A stretch of DNA of 64,000 bases from Rhodospirillales bacterium (GTDB lineage Bacteria; Pseudomonadota; Alphaproteobacteria; Rhodospirillales; Casp-alpha2), in NCBI GenBank assembly GCA_021775095.1, contig JAJFII010000035.1, forward strand, positions 27,442-91,441. The letters run 5' to 3'. Positions within the stretch are counted from its first letter, which is position 1, and the number at the start of each line of letters is the position of its first letter. This document shows, in pieces, positions 29,401-37,297 of this stretch. The notes below the pieces were generated by a model. It made no database searches, had not been told where the DNA came from, and saw nothing but the letters and a program-made list of their open reading frames with translations. A program made the position numbers and the translations under genes.

Positions 29401-30904
29401 GTGCCGCTTGCGCAGCCTCACTGAGGCCAACACTGCGCGCGTCCAATTCCGCACCCGCCTTCTCCACCTGCTGCAATACCCGCTCTGCAATCGCTTCTAA
29501 CGCGTTCGAACTCGAATTCAGGCTTGCACCAACCATTTGCACTCCGGCTTCGGTTTCCGTCGCCAAATGGCTCATATCTTCTGCCTGTTCACGGAAATCC
29601 CTGCGGACCCCCTTAATCTGTTCCGCGACTTTTTCAGACGTCAATTCCATCGTTTGCGCCTGCGCCCGGAAAGATTCCCCCATTTCCCGAATCCGCAACG
29701 TTACATGGTCGGCTGTATCCATCAGCGCATGGGATTGATTGTTGATTTCCGTCTCAATGGTTTCGGTTTTTCGCGAAACCAATTCCGCCGTTTTGGTCAA
29801 CAGATCGGTTTGCCGTCCAAGCACTTCGCCCATTTGATCAACCTGAGTTGTCGCCCGATCCGTATATTCAGACATATCACGCGTGTGTGTGGCGACAGTC
29901 TCGGCACCGCCGGAAATCAAGGAAACCGCAGCCTCCGTGTTTTCGGTTATGGCCTCGATGTTTGAACGCAGCGTGTCACCCGCTTGATCCAGCCTGATCG
30001 CGGCATTGGTCGCAACCTTATCCAGTGCGCGGGTGCTTTCGGTTAACAGCTCCGCCGTAACGCCCGCACGTTTCTGTACACTGTCGGCCGTTTCGTCGAG
30101 ATTTGTTGTCCGGTCCGCCAGGGTTTTTGTCAGGTCTTCGGCGCGGGTTGACGCCCGTTCGGCCGACGCCGTCAATTCCCGTGACCGCTGCTCCATTAAA
30201 TCACCGGTTTCCCGCGCCGTATCGATGACTTCGCCCGTCACCATCTGCAAATCTTCGGTTTGCCGGCGCAAGGCGTCGGCAACCGCATGCGCCCTCAGAT
30301 CCGCATCCTCGGAAACTTGCGACAGCTCGACGGTTCGTTGACGGATCAATCCGGTGACCGCCTCGCCGCGGCGTGCCGCATCTTCGGATGCTTTTGTCAG
30401 ATCCCGCGCCTGGCGTCGCATGGAGTCTGTGATTTCATTGATGCGCGATTGCGCCCGGTCCGACGGATAAATCAATCGCCGCAAATGCCAGCGCAACATA
30501 TCGGTTTCCCGTCGCAACTGCTGACCGCGTTCAAAAAACGCCACAACCATCCACAGCAACGCCAAAGGCGTGAGACTGCCCGCCGCAAGTCCGCCGATTT
30601 CGTGCGGCAGGAGATTGCCGATATTCTCCCATCCCAATCCGGTATCGACGAAGGAAATTACACCGGCGATCCAGGCCACGGAAACAACCACACCCAACAA
30701 CGCAACAAGTCGATATTTCAGATAGAAGGCGGGCTCCCAGTCATCAAAATCGTCTCGAACCGGTGTTTGTATGCCATCGGTCGCGCCCCCCACACCGGCG
30801 TTTCTCGCCGATTTCAGGAGATGTTCGGGCACAACGGCACCAAGCGAGTCCGCTATGGCTTTTGCCGTCGCCTTGTCGGTACTGCCTGCGCTATTTTCAG
30901 CCAT
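26417..30904 (-). CDS. Large membrane-anchored coiled-coil protein made of 25-residue repeats
   Basis: 1495 residues from ATG 30904 (MAENSAGSTDKAT), which has GAGGG just upstream; a longer frame to 30988 lacks such a site. Two membrane helices (about 65-87 and 102-124) follow a 60-residue N-terminal tail; the positive loop after the second (RGQQLRRETDMLRWHLRRL) puts the rest in the cytoplasm. Residues 169-1349 are one long helical repeat region described separately. The last 146 residues form a different, non-repetitive domain (EEDWRRFNKGERGVFVRKML ... VGKVYMLLARALGRDI). The layout recalls TipN-like polar or scaffold proteins of alphaproteobacteria, but I do not recognise a specific family. 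Function unknown; a structural or positioning role is inferred. Confidence 0.9.
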   Translation of the reverse strand: MAENSAGSTDKATAKAIADSLGAVVPEHLLKSARNAGVGGATDGIQTPVRDDFDDWEPAFYLKYRLVALLGVVVSVAWIAGVISFVDTGLGWENIGNLLPHEIGGLAAGSLTPLALLWMVVAFFERGQQLRRETDMLRWHLRRLIYPSDRAQSRINEITDSMRRQARDLTKASEDAARRGEAVTGLIRQRTVELSQVSEDADLRAHAVADALRRQTEDLQMVTGEVIDTARETGDLMEQRSRELTASAERASTRAEDLTKTLADRTTNLDETADSVQKRAGVTAELLTESTRALDKVATNAAIRLDQAGDTLRSNIEAITENTEAAVSLISGGAETVATHTRDMSEYTDRATTQVDQMGEVLGRQTDLLTKTAELVSRKTETIETEINNQSHALMDTADHVTLRIREMGESFRAQAQTMELTSEKVAEQIKGVRRDFREQAEDMSHLATETEAGVQMVGASLNSSSNALEAIAERVLQQVEKAGAELDARSVGLSEAAQAARGEISDVGETVTEKAEVLARIASQSVLRIDASGESLKSRAEDLVGATEQAVDQMSTVSDTLSERARFLSLSSEKGVNEILAASRALGLANGEIDRASERTSDIVNELQAQIVELGNSSEGTTSRLQDLGATVQSQSLELTHVSSDAVEKVAQVARVLDTRAAHLADLSSRAAKMMIDAGTVLRSRTEDIENYSDRTEKRMHAVSDQMQETLTELMTSSDSASGKVRQMTDVLRGSVVALTGASNTAVDDLDQARSHFDENTQNLSAGADRAAQLLSLVTEVMMGQVGELKTASDRAREQMDMIGDIYKIRSMELEDMTDQSTLRLSQAGERLRGTAQELDMVSGGAVENLDRVTLDLQASSEQVTYTADKATEKISELSSDVQKQVVDTAAVASATISDLSASTQSHLKTTADTATQEVVTVTAHTQAHLKESTENISREVAHLTAQTQARIDGTISKALFELTGLSKETQDQVNETSETAVQRITEVSTSMQEHVEKATSASNRAASNLDGIASSLKGHIGELEGSLGQARVQFDDVGNLLHRSSQDLTSAYNAASTHVQAFSDSLHKEATDLATVSSDAVANLARTSDSLHERSHDLTQTADNATQLIAVVTDALSRHSDEVSSASHGLSNDVQQIATSLRGQYDELDIMSSRSINNLKEVGNDLRKNYQELAGVSNKATINLEEAGQSIGLQNQLLANSAEESVARLSRVGEAISQRAGEASVTVESNTQKLNKITEAFRHQAQDAGTNAENVVTQIENLTEGLRRQLYSLSTTYQQAEQGLEQLGGALGRRSTELSSTTDAAMNKVAAWDQQVRTHSNALNETTGQVVERASDASQLLERRTSEMREVANEAKALIEALKQRRNEVGLDNFMHQSAFISERLQSLAVDMNRVLETTVTEEDWRRFNKGERGVFVRKMLGFREKAKLTVIRDKYQSDTEFRDYVSRYLQEFETLLDEASKRDQGSALTQTFMSSDVGKVYMLLARALGRDI
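26858..30400 (-). repeat. About 41 x 25-residue repeats with a six-copy 22-residue insert
   Basis: Consensus per unit: L-x-x-x-(S/A)-(E/D)-x-(A/S)-x-x-x-(L/V/I)-x-x-(A/V)-(G/S)-x-x-L-x-x-(R/Q)-(S/T)-x-(E/D). Residues 169-864 hold 28 units, all exactly 25 long except unit 18 (21 long). Residues 867-998 hold six 22-residue units (for example TTADTATQEVVTVTAHTQ and ESTENISREVAHLTAQTQ starts). Residues 1025-1349 hold 13 more 25-residue units. Summed with the ends, these lengths account exactly for the 1495-residue protein. 25 equals two heptads plus one hendecad; 22 equals two hendecads. Both fit continuous coiled coils. Confidence 0.9.
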
Positions 30905-31064
30905 GTCGCCCTCGACAATCTTATTTGTTAAAATCAGATTGTTATCATACACCCCTACATATGGGGCGTAAATATTATCTAGCCTCAATATATAGAGATA
31001 TCTGGGGATAAGCCCATTTCATTTGAAAATTCTAGGCCCATTCCCTTCACATAATGAATAAAAA

Positions 31065-34000
31065 TCAAATATCCATGAGATTAATTTTCTCGACGATCCG
31101 CTGTACGGCATCGCCGGCCACCCATTTCCCGTAGATGTTTTGCCGGCACTCCTGGCGCGCCGCGCTGTTTTCATGGGGGTTATCTAAGGCGTGCGCAACT
31201 GCCGTCGCCAATCCGTCCACCGAGTCCACATCAATAGCAACATTTCGCCAGGCCCACTCCGGCCCATCGGCGTCAAAGAATACCCGGTCCTTTGACCTAT
31301 TGGGGTTGCTGACCAATACAATTGGCCGATCCAGTGTTAAATATTGAAAAATCACGCCGGACGCGTCGGAAACCATCAGGTCTGATGCCAGCATCGCCGC
31401 TGTCAGATCACTTTCGGGATCGTCCATGAGAAACACATTTGGGTTGTTTGCTGCAAGATTTTGCCAGGACGCACGTAATTTTGACGGTTGTTCACAAAAG
31501 CTGGGATGCGGTTTGATAAGCAGACAGGTATCGTCCCTCCTGCCACATATCTGCGACCAGATATCCTCCCCAATCATATACATAGAGGTCATAGAGGCCA
31601 TATTTGTCGGCGCGTAGAGGATTATTTTTTTATCCAGAGGCACATCAAAAGGCAAAGAACTGGCGGCTTTTTTGAATAAAGGATCATTGCCGATATAGCC
31701 GGTAACCCACAATCGCTGGCGATCCAATCCACCTGTGTCGGCGATCCGATTGGCCATGAATTCGCTGGTCACACAAATATAATCACCCGGATCTGTAATG
31801 CGCGAAAAATAGTTCTTCGATGCCATGGAACGGCAGGTTTGCACATACTTCGCCCTGGGTATTGTTGTTCTCAGGGCACTTGCCTGGTTATCACAAATGA
31901 CGATCACATCCGGGTCAAATTCAATCAATTCACGCCCATCACCGGATATGAGCGGCCAGTGCTCCTGGCACAGGGCCTCAAACAGAGGTCGCAACAACGG
32001 AAAATGAAATCGCCGGTTGATGTGAATTGCAACCCGTTTGGCGGACTTCGATCGGCTAATGTTTTTGCGACCTTTGTCCTCGATACTCAGGCTCAAAAAT
32101 GCGGCAAGCGCAAAAACATTCGACGGATCGGTCGACAGCGCCTGTTCGATGGCCTGTCTGGCATCCGGAATACGACCCAGTGATTTTCTCGCCAAAGCCA
32201 GGTGCGTTAAAACGTCGGAACGACCGGGGTCGAATTTTAATGCCGCCTGCAAATGGGGAATTGCTGAATTCGCGGCACCGGTCCGTCGATATCCGGCACC
32301 CAATAGATATCGCGCCTCGACGTCCTCGGGTGCCCGTTCGACGGCGTCCTCCAAGGTCGCCAGCGCCGCCTGTTCATCCCCTGACAAAAACAGGACCTTG
32401 CCGAGGCTTCGACGGGCACCGATATGGGTCGCACTCAAGCTCCCCGCATGGCGAAAATAACCGGCCGCTTCCGCTAGTCGCTGTGCGCTCGCCAACATTT
32501 CGCCGAACTGGTAATTGGCCTCGACGTGATCGGGATCTGATTTGACGGCCTTTTCAAAATATTCGGCCGCCGCATCCAAGGCTCCCCGCGACTTTGCCGA
32601 CAGCCCCAAATCGACCAGGGATTGCGCCTCAGTCGTAACCATTGCCGCGCCGGCTGTTGTTTTTTGCTTTACCAACGGCTCAGGCGAAAGCGCAATGAGA
32701 CCCAATTTTGCCAACCAGGCCAGAGTTCGGGGCAATCGAAAACGCACCGATTCCGGCAGCGGTTCTGCCAGTTCAATTACCGTGCAAAGGCCCTTGTCCG
32801 TCAATTCCCTGCCAATTAAATCGATATCCTCATCCGACAGCATGGCGCCGTTTGCAAACTGGTTCATCATGAGGTTGCGGCGTTCTGACAGCTGTTCGAC
32901 AAGCCCACCGCCGGTGCTGTTCGATAGAGAGACAACCGCATCTCCATTAACGGTTTGTGTTGGGTAACCCTCAAAAAGAGAAAAAGGGTCGTCGCGCAAG
33001 GGATGGGCGGGCCGTCCCTTTACCACAGGCGCAGTCTCAACGCTACGGCTTCGAATGTTGGCCAATTCTCGCCATAAATCCTGATAAGAATTGACAATGA
33101 TACGCCAGTCATAATGTTCCCGGGCCCGTTTCCGACCGGCGTCGCCAAACCTTTTACGAAGTGCCGGGTCGACCGCCAGGGCGGCGTAAGCCTGTGCCGC
33201 CGCAGACACATCAACGGCGGTACTTTGTGAAACAATCCCACTGTACTGGTTATAAGACCGGTCCTTCAACTCGTCCGTAACACTGCCTTCCAATTGAAGA
33301 CTGAGATCGGACCCGGACTCAGGCAATGGCAACCAGGTGGGTATCAAAAAACCATCCGTACCGTGACGTATTGTATCTCTGTATCCATCCCAATCGCTCA
33401 CCACAACGGGCAGGCCTGCGGCCATGGCCTCAATCGGGGTCAATCCAAAACTTTCCTGAATACTGTCCGCAAGCGACGTAAAAATATCCGCCGCAAACCA
33501 AACCCGATCACTCACTGCCTGATCGCGACCGTCGAGGAAAATGGCATTGACGCTTGGACAATACCGTCGGGCTCCTTCGCGGAATTCTTTTTCAACACCG
33601 TCGTTAGGGAAACGACCCGCCTGCAGCAAATGTATACGTTTTCCTGACCTCCGGGCGGCCTCTTCGAGCCCCAGATACATCGGCAAGGGATGCGCCTTCG
33701 CATGAAAGCTCATACGGCCAAAATACAAGACAGCAATATCGTCACCAGCGATCCCTAGCCCCAGCCGAATGGTCGCCCGCGCATCCTCTGTGGCCGCAGT
33801 GCGCGCGTATTTTTCCGTGTCCACGCCAAGGGGAATTACCGGCATTTGTACTTCCGGGCGAAACCGCCCACCCGACCGACGGTTAAGATAATCAGACCAG
33901 TTGTCCAACAAACGACGCAATGCCGTTTTTGCCGCGACCGAGGTGCATATGATCGCATCCCAAGGCTGAACGGGGGCGGTCAGCAGGTGTCCGACGCCGT

Positions 34001-34409
34001 CCATGGCCGTATCTGACGCGATCGTATGCGTCACCCCGCACAGGGAATAAGAACGGGCGTGGGAACTGATCCTCCGTCGCCAGGCATAGATCGATAAATC
34101 AGGTCCCGGGACCATCAGTAAATCTGGATAATCCGGCGACTGGCCCATCTGACCCACCGGCACCCCGACACAATCCCTTTCCAGAGCACCAAAGGATTTC
34201 ACCCGTGCCGCAAAATCCGCCTCATGAGTCGGGTCAATGGACTGACAGTAAAACCGATCAACCCCCGAATGACGGACAAATCCCCTAAAAAACCCTTCCC
34301 CTGCCGCATGCCGCCCCATCAATCCTTCGCGGCTGATATCCACCGCGTCGGGATGATGAAACAACACGGCGTTCTCGCGCTTTGGTTTTCGGGCCCCGGT
34401 CATGGTCAT
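31065..34409 (-). CDS. Fusion: GT4 glycosyltransferase - TPR - CDP-glycerol transferase-like
   Basis: 1114 residues; the ATG at 34409 shares one base with the stop of the upstream SDR gene. The first ~450 residues are a GT-B glycosyltransferase family 4 unit (VIPLGVDTEKY, LYFGRMSFHAKAHPLPMYLG, and the EX7E motif in ESFGLTPIEAMAAGLPVV). After a linker, about five TPR units follow (ALDAAAEYFEKAVKSDPDHV onward). The last ~320 residues resemble CDP-glycerol:polyglycerophosphate transferases of the TagF/TagB type (LLIKPHPSFCEQ and SDASGVIFQYLTLDRPIVLV). Inference: a cytoplasmic enzyme building or decorating a surface polysaccharide or phosphopolymer. The combination in one chain is unusual; no other capsule genes are adjacent. 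Confidence 0.88.
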   Translation of the reverse strand: MTMTGARKPKRENAVLFHHPDAVDISREGLMGRHAAGEGFFRGFVRHSGVDRFYCQSIDPTHEADFAARVKSFGALERDCVGVPVGQMGQSPDYPDLLMVPGPDLSIYAWRRRISSHARSYSLCGVTHTIASDTAMDGVGHLLTAPVQPWDAIICTSVAAKTALRRLLDNWSDYLNRRSGGRFRPEVQMPVIPLGVDTEKYARTAATEDARATIRLGLGIAGDDIAVLYFGRMSFHAKAHPLPMYLGLEEAARRSGKRIHLLQAGRFPNDGVEKEFREGARRYCPSVNAIFLDGRDQAVSDRVWFAADIFTSLADSIQESFGLTPIEAMAAGLPVVVSDWDGYRDTIRHGTDGFLIPTWLPLPESGSDLSLQLEGSVTDELKDRSYNQYSGIVSQSTAVDVSAAAQAYAALAVDPALRKRFGDAGRKRAREHYDWRIIVNSYQDLWRELANIRSRSVETAPVVKGRPAHPLRDDPFSLFEGYPTQTVNGDAVVSLSNSTGGGLVEQLSERRNLMMNQFANGAMLSDEDIDLIGRELTDKGLCTVIELAEPLPESVRFRLPRTLAWLAKLGLIALSPEPLVKQKTTAGAAMVTTEAQSLVDLGLSAKSRGALDAAAEYFEKAVKSDPDHVEANYQFGEMLASAQRLAEAAGYFRHAGSLSATHIGARRSLGKVLFLSGDEQAALATLEDAVERAPEDVEARYLLGAGYRRTGAANSAIPHLQAALKFDPGRSDVLTHLALARKSLGRIPDARQAIEQALSTDPSNVFALAAFLSLSIEDKGRKNISRSKSAKRVAIHINRRFHFPLLRPLFEALCQEHWPLISGDGRELIEFDPDVIVICDNQASALRTTIPRAKYVQTCRSMASKNYFSRITDPGDYICVTSEFMANRIADTGGLDRQRLWVTGYIGNDPLFKKAASSLPFDVPLDKKIILYAPTNMASMTSMYMIGEDIWSQICGRRDDTCLLIKPHPSFCEQPSKLRASWQNLAANNPNVFLMDDPESDLTAAMLASDLMVSDASGVIFQYLTLDRPIVLVSNPNRSKDRVFFDADGPEWAWRNVAIDVDSVDGLATAVAHALDNPHENSAARQECRQNIYGKWVAGDAVQRIVEKINLMDI

Positions 34410-35149
34410 TAAAACAAATGTTGCCCGCCGGTAACCCAGACTTCTGTCCCGGTTACATAACTGGCATCATCGGAGCACAAATAATAGATAGAACCGGCCA
34501 CATCAGCTGCCGTTCCCATCCGGTCCAAGGGAATACGCGGTATCAGCACTTCATATTCAGGCTGCACCATATCCGTCTCGATTTCACCAGGAGCCACGGC
34601 ATTGACCCGCACATTCAAGGCGGCAAATTCCTGCGCCATTTCTCGGGTCATTGCTGAAAGCGCGGCTTTTGATATGGAATAAGCAGACCCGGCGAAGGGA
34701 TGGATTTTATGGCCGGCGATCGACGTCACATTGACAATCGCCCCCGCACCGCGATGCAAGGCCGCAGCAAACCCCCGTGATAACTTGAGCGGTGCATACA
34801 AATTCAGGTCGAAGACATCTTTCCAAGCTTCGATATCCCCGTTCAGGCATCCGAGACGTTCATTAAACTCAGACTTGGGCGACATTCCCGCATTGTTGAC
34901 CAGGCCGTGTAGCGGTTGATCGCCCAGGGCCGCGTTGGCTTGACGAATAAAATGGGCGAGACTTTCAGAATTTGCCAAATCGGTCGCAATATGAACCGTC
35001 CAATTTCGGTCACGTCCACATTCCGGCGGTGCTTCTTCGCGCGAACAGGTGATAATCTGCCAACCCCGCTCAAGGAATAACCGCGCCGTCGCGTGGCCGA
35101 TGCCCCGGCTTGCCCCGGTAATGATTACGGTTTTTCTTTTGTCTATCAT
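34409..35149 (-). CDS. Short-chain dehydrogenase/reductase
   Basis: 246 residues, classical SDR length. Cofactor motif TGASRGIGHA at the N-terminus, structural motif LVNNAGMS, and the catalytic Ser-Tyr-Lys in VTSIAGH ... SAYSISKAAL. The C-terminal VTGTEVWVTGGQHLF is typical of FabG-like members. The basic residue in SRGIG together with SREE after the second strand suggests NADP(H). It overlaps the start of the glycosyltransferase fusion by one base, so both are co-translated. The substrate may be a sugar or polymer precursor in that pathway, but this is inferred only from coupling. Confidence 0.88.
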   Translation of the reverse strand: MIDKRKTVIITGASRGIGHATARLFLERGWQIITCSREEAPPECGRDRNWTVHIATDLANSESLAHFIRQANAALGDQPLHGLVNNAGMSPKSEFNERLGCLNGDIEAWKDVFDLNLYAPLKLSRGFAAALHRGAGAIVNVTSIAGHKIHPFAGSAYSISKAALSAMTREMAQEFAALNVRVNAVAPGEIETDMVQPEYEVLIPRIPLDRMGTAADVAGSIYYLCSDDASYVTGTEVWVTGGQHLF

Positions 35150-35225
35150 GGCGAAGACGTTAAAAGAAATAATTGGTCGATACCAGCGGCTATAAAATTA
35201 GTGTGAAATAAGCCAAGTTTAAGCC

Positions 35226-35813
35226 ATGTGCGCCAGATATGAACTCGACGAAAGTCCCGCAGATATCATCAGCCGATTCGGTCTAACGGATCCGCTGCAT
35301 GCCATCAATATGTCAATCATTCGACCGACGGATCAAGCGTTAATCATAAAGGCCAGCGGTATTGCGACAGTTTGTGGCTGGGGGTTCCGGGTCAATTGGG
35401 ATAACAAACCAATGATCAATGCGCGATCGGAAACCCTTCGGGGAAAACCCACCTTTAAACCTCATCTGGAGAACCGGTGCATTGTTCCGGCATCCGGTTA
35501 TTTCGAGTGGCGCAAGGAATCCAACAAAAAATATAAAAACCGGATTTTCCCATCAGATCAGGCCATCTTTTCCATGGCGGGGCTTGTTGACGGCAACACA
35601 TTTACCATCATAACCTGTCAACCCGCGCCGGAAATCGCACACATCCACAATCGTATGCCGGTTATTCTTACGCCTGTTGCAGAACGCGAATGGTTAAATG
35701 GATGCCAATCCTTCGAACATGTTGCCCATCACCTTGTTCCCTATGATCAAGCGCCGGTAACGGCCATGGAAGAGCCATTGCCGCCGCCGCGCCAGGGGGA
35801 CCTTTTTCAATAG
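35226..35813 (+). CDS. SRAP domain protein (YedK/HMCES family)
   Basis: 195 residues beginning MCARYE. Cys2 is the conserved nucleophile of the family and becomes the N-terminal residue after Met removal. It forms a covalent link with abasic sites in single-stranded DNA and so protects them. Other active-site elements are visible: NARSET, PASGYFEWRK with the catalytic glutamate, and HNRMPVIL with the catalytic histidine. Often called SOS response-associated peptidase. It stands alone on the plus strand between minus-strand genes. No LexA-like box was recognised in the short upstream spacer. Confidence 0.93.
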   Translation: MCARYELDESPADIISRFGLTDPLHAINMSIIRPTDQALIIKASGIATVCGWGFRVNWDNKPMINARSETLRGKPTFKPHLENRCIVPASGYFEWRKESNKKYKNRIFPSDQAIFSMAGLVDGNTFTIITCQPAPEIAHIHNRMPVILTPVAEREWLNGCQSFEHVAHHLVPYDQAPVTAMEEPLPPPRQGDLFQ

Positions 35814-35823
35814 GGCCCTAAGT

Positions 35824-36258
35824 TCAATCCTCATCGGCATCGAGAAACGGAAATTCAACCGTGTCATAGGGCCAGGAAACCCGATAAATCTTTTGTTCGC
35901 CTGTTTCAATATTCCCCGCATCGTATTGCTCAAACGTTGACGACAGAATTTCCGTGACAAATTTATTAGTAACTTCTTTTATGCAGTCAGGATCTTTTAC
36001 GTATTCGCGGGAATAGAGTATTCTGTTCAATTTTCCCCGGTTTTCGGCAACAAAAAGCAGTAAATGACTAATGATTTGGTCGGGATTGAGATAGGTCGGT
36101 AAAAAAGGAACTGTTTCTTTCAATACCAGATAAATCAGATTTGGCGTTTTTTCTGCACGGGGATCCGCTTCCAGTTTTTCCAAAAGATTTTGAAAATATC
36201 CGGCACGTTCTCCATCAAGCTGCGCGAGAACCGGTTCAATAATTTTTCTGTGTAGCAT
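35824..36258 (-). CDS. Conserved-looking hypothetical protein (144 aa)
   Basis: I do not recognise this family. The protein starts MLHRKIIEPVLAQLDGE at an ATG with only a weak upstream ribosome site. It is predicted helical for about the first 100 residues (YFQNLLEKLEADPRAEKTPN, then LLFVAENRGKLNRILYSREY), ends in an acidic tail (PFLDADED), and has no signal peptide or membrane helix. It is convergent with the SRAP gene (10 bp gap) and lies 59 bp downstream of the stress protein gene on the same strand, so the two may be co-transcribed. Coding character looks normal and in keeping with its neighbours. Confidence 0.65.
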   Translation of the reverse strand: MLHRKIIEPVLAQLDGERAGYFQNLLEKLEADPRAEKTPNLIYLVLKETVPFLPTYLNPDQIISHLLLFVAENRGKLNRILYSREYVKDPDCIKEVTNKFVTEILSSTFEQYDAGNIETGEQKIYRVSWPYDTVEFPFLDADED

Positions 36259-36317
36259 ATCTGCGATAGTAATCGCTTGCTGGTCCAGGTCCAGACAAAC
36301 CCGCCTTTTGAACCGAC

Positions 36318-37181
36318 TCAGTGAGCCATAAACAGCGGCACATTGGCTTTTTCCAGGACACAGCGCGTAACGCCACCCAAAATAAGCTGACGCATTCGGC
36401 TATGGGTATAGGCCCCCATGACGATCAGATCGGCGCCAATTGTTTCGACCTCCTTCAACAAGGCTTCGCCAACCGACGTGCCGGACCCAGACAAAGTACG
36501 AATAGAACAGTCAATTCCATGATAGGCCATATATTCCGCCATTCCTGCACTGGGGTGACCCGCCGTCTTCTGACTTTCAATTGTAAATATCGACACTTCG
36601 TCTGCCGCCTTCAGGACCGGCAGGGCACTGGATACAGCCCGCGCCGACTGGGCACTGCCGTTCCACGACACAACCACTCGTTTGCCTATCTTCTGGGTAC
36701 CGCCCGGGGGAATAACCAGCGCCGGTCGGCCGGAATCAAATAACGCAGCGTTTAATATTAACGTTCGACCCACTTCCGCTTCAACATTGGGTCTGGCGAC
36801 AATAATCAAATCAACCAATCGACCATATTGGGCCAGAACTTCATCTTCACGGCCACCGGCTTCGATCCAGGATACGGAAAACCCCTGGGCGGCTGGGTTG
36901 TCATTCACCGGTGCCGAAAAAGTTGCCACACATTCGTCGTATTGGGCCCGCGCCCGTTGCGCTCGTTTGTTACATTCGTCTTCAGCGATTCGTGTCATAT
37001 CGTCAATCATTCCAACTGACATTCCCTCGCCTAAAAGTGGAATCGTCTCGCGTGGATCGGCCCTGACATGTAAAACATGAAGATGGGCAGCCAAATCTTT
37101 CGCTAAATGAAAGGCTGATTTCAGTAAAACTTGGGATTCTTCCGTGCTGCCCGCACTGACCAAGACTGTTCGAATTGCCAT
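36318..37181 (-). CDS. Tandem-domain universal stress protein (UspA family)
   Basis: 287 residues with AAGGAG well placed before ATG 37181. Two Usp folds in tandem: the first begins IRTVLVSAGSTEESQVLLKS, the second GKRVVVSWNGSAQSARAVS. The second retains the ATP-binding type glycine pattern GAYTHSRMRQLILGGVTRCV; in the first the corresponding region (VGRTLILNAALFDSGRP) is altered, as in many tandem Usp proteins. A cytoplasmic protein linked to stress survival. Single gene followed by the 144-residue hypothetical. Confidence 0.9.
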   Translation of the reverse strand: MAIRTVLVSAGSTEESQVLLKSAFHLAKDLAAHLHVLHVRADPRETIPLLGEGMSVGMIDDMTRIAEDECNKRAQRARAQYDECVATFSAPVNDNPAAQGFSVSWIEAGGREDEVLAQYGRLVDLIIVARPNVEAEVGRTLILNAALFDSGRPALVIPPGGTQKIGKRVVVSWNGSAQSARAVSSALPVLKAADEVSIFTIESQKTAGHPSAGMAEYMAYHGIDCSIRTLSGSGTSVGEALLKEVETIGADLIVMGAYTHSRMRQLILGGVTRCVLEKANVPLFMAH

Positions 37182-37297
37182 TTGGCGCTCCTTATTGATT
37201 CACCTACACCGGAATATAAACCTTATCACAGATCTCGTCGTATTTGAAGAACCCGTACTCGTTTCTTTTTTAGGGCTGGCCCCGAAGCCCTGGCATT

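Noticed and set aside
37272..37291. Inverted repeat agggct / agccct after the kinase-like gene, as a terminator
   Set aside because: On the minus strand the stem is followed by A residues instead of T; only a short T run follows on the plus strand, where no gene ends.
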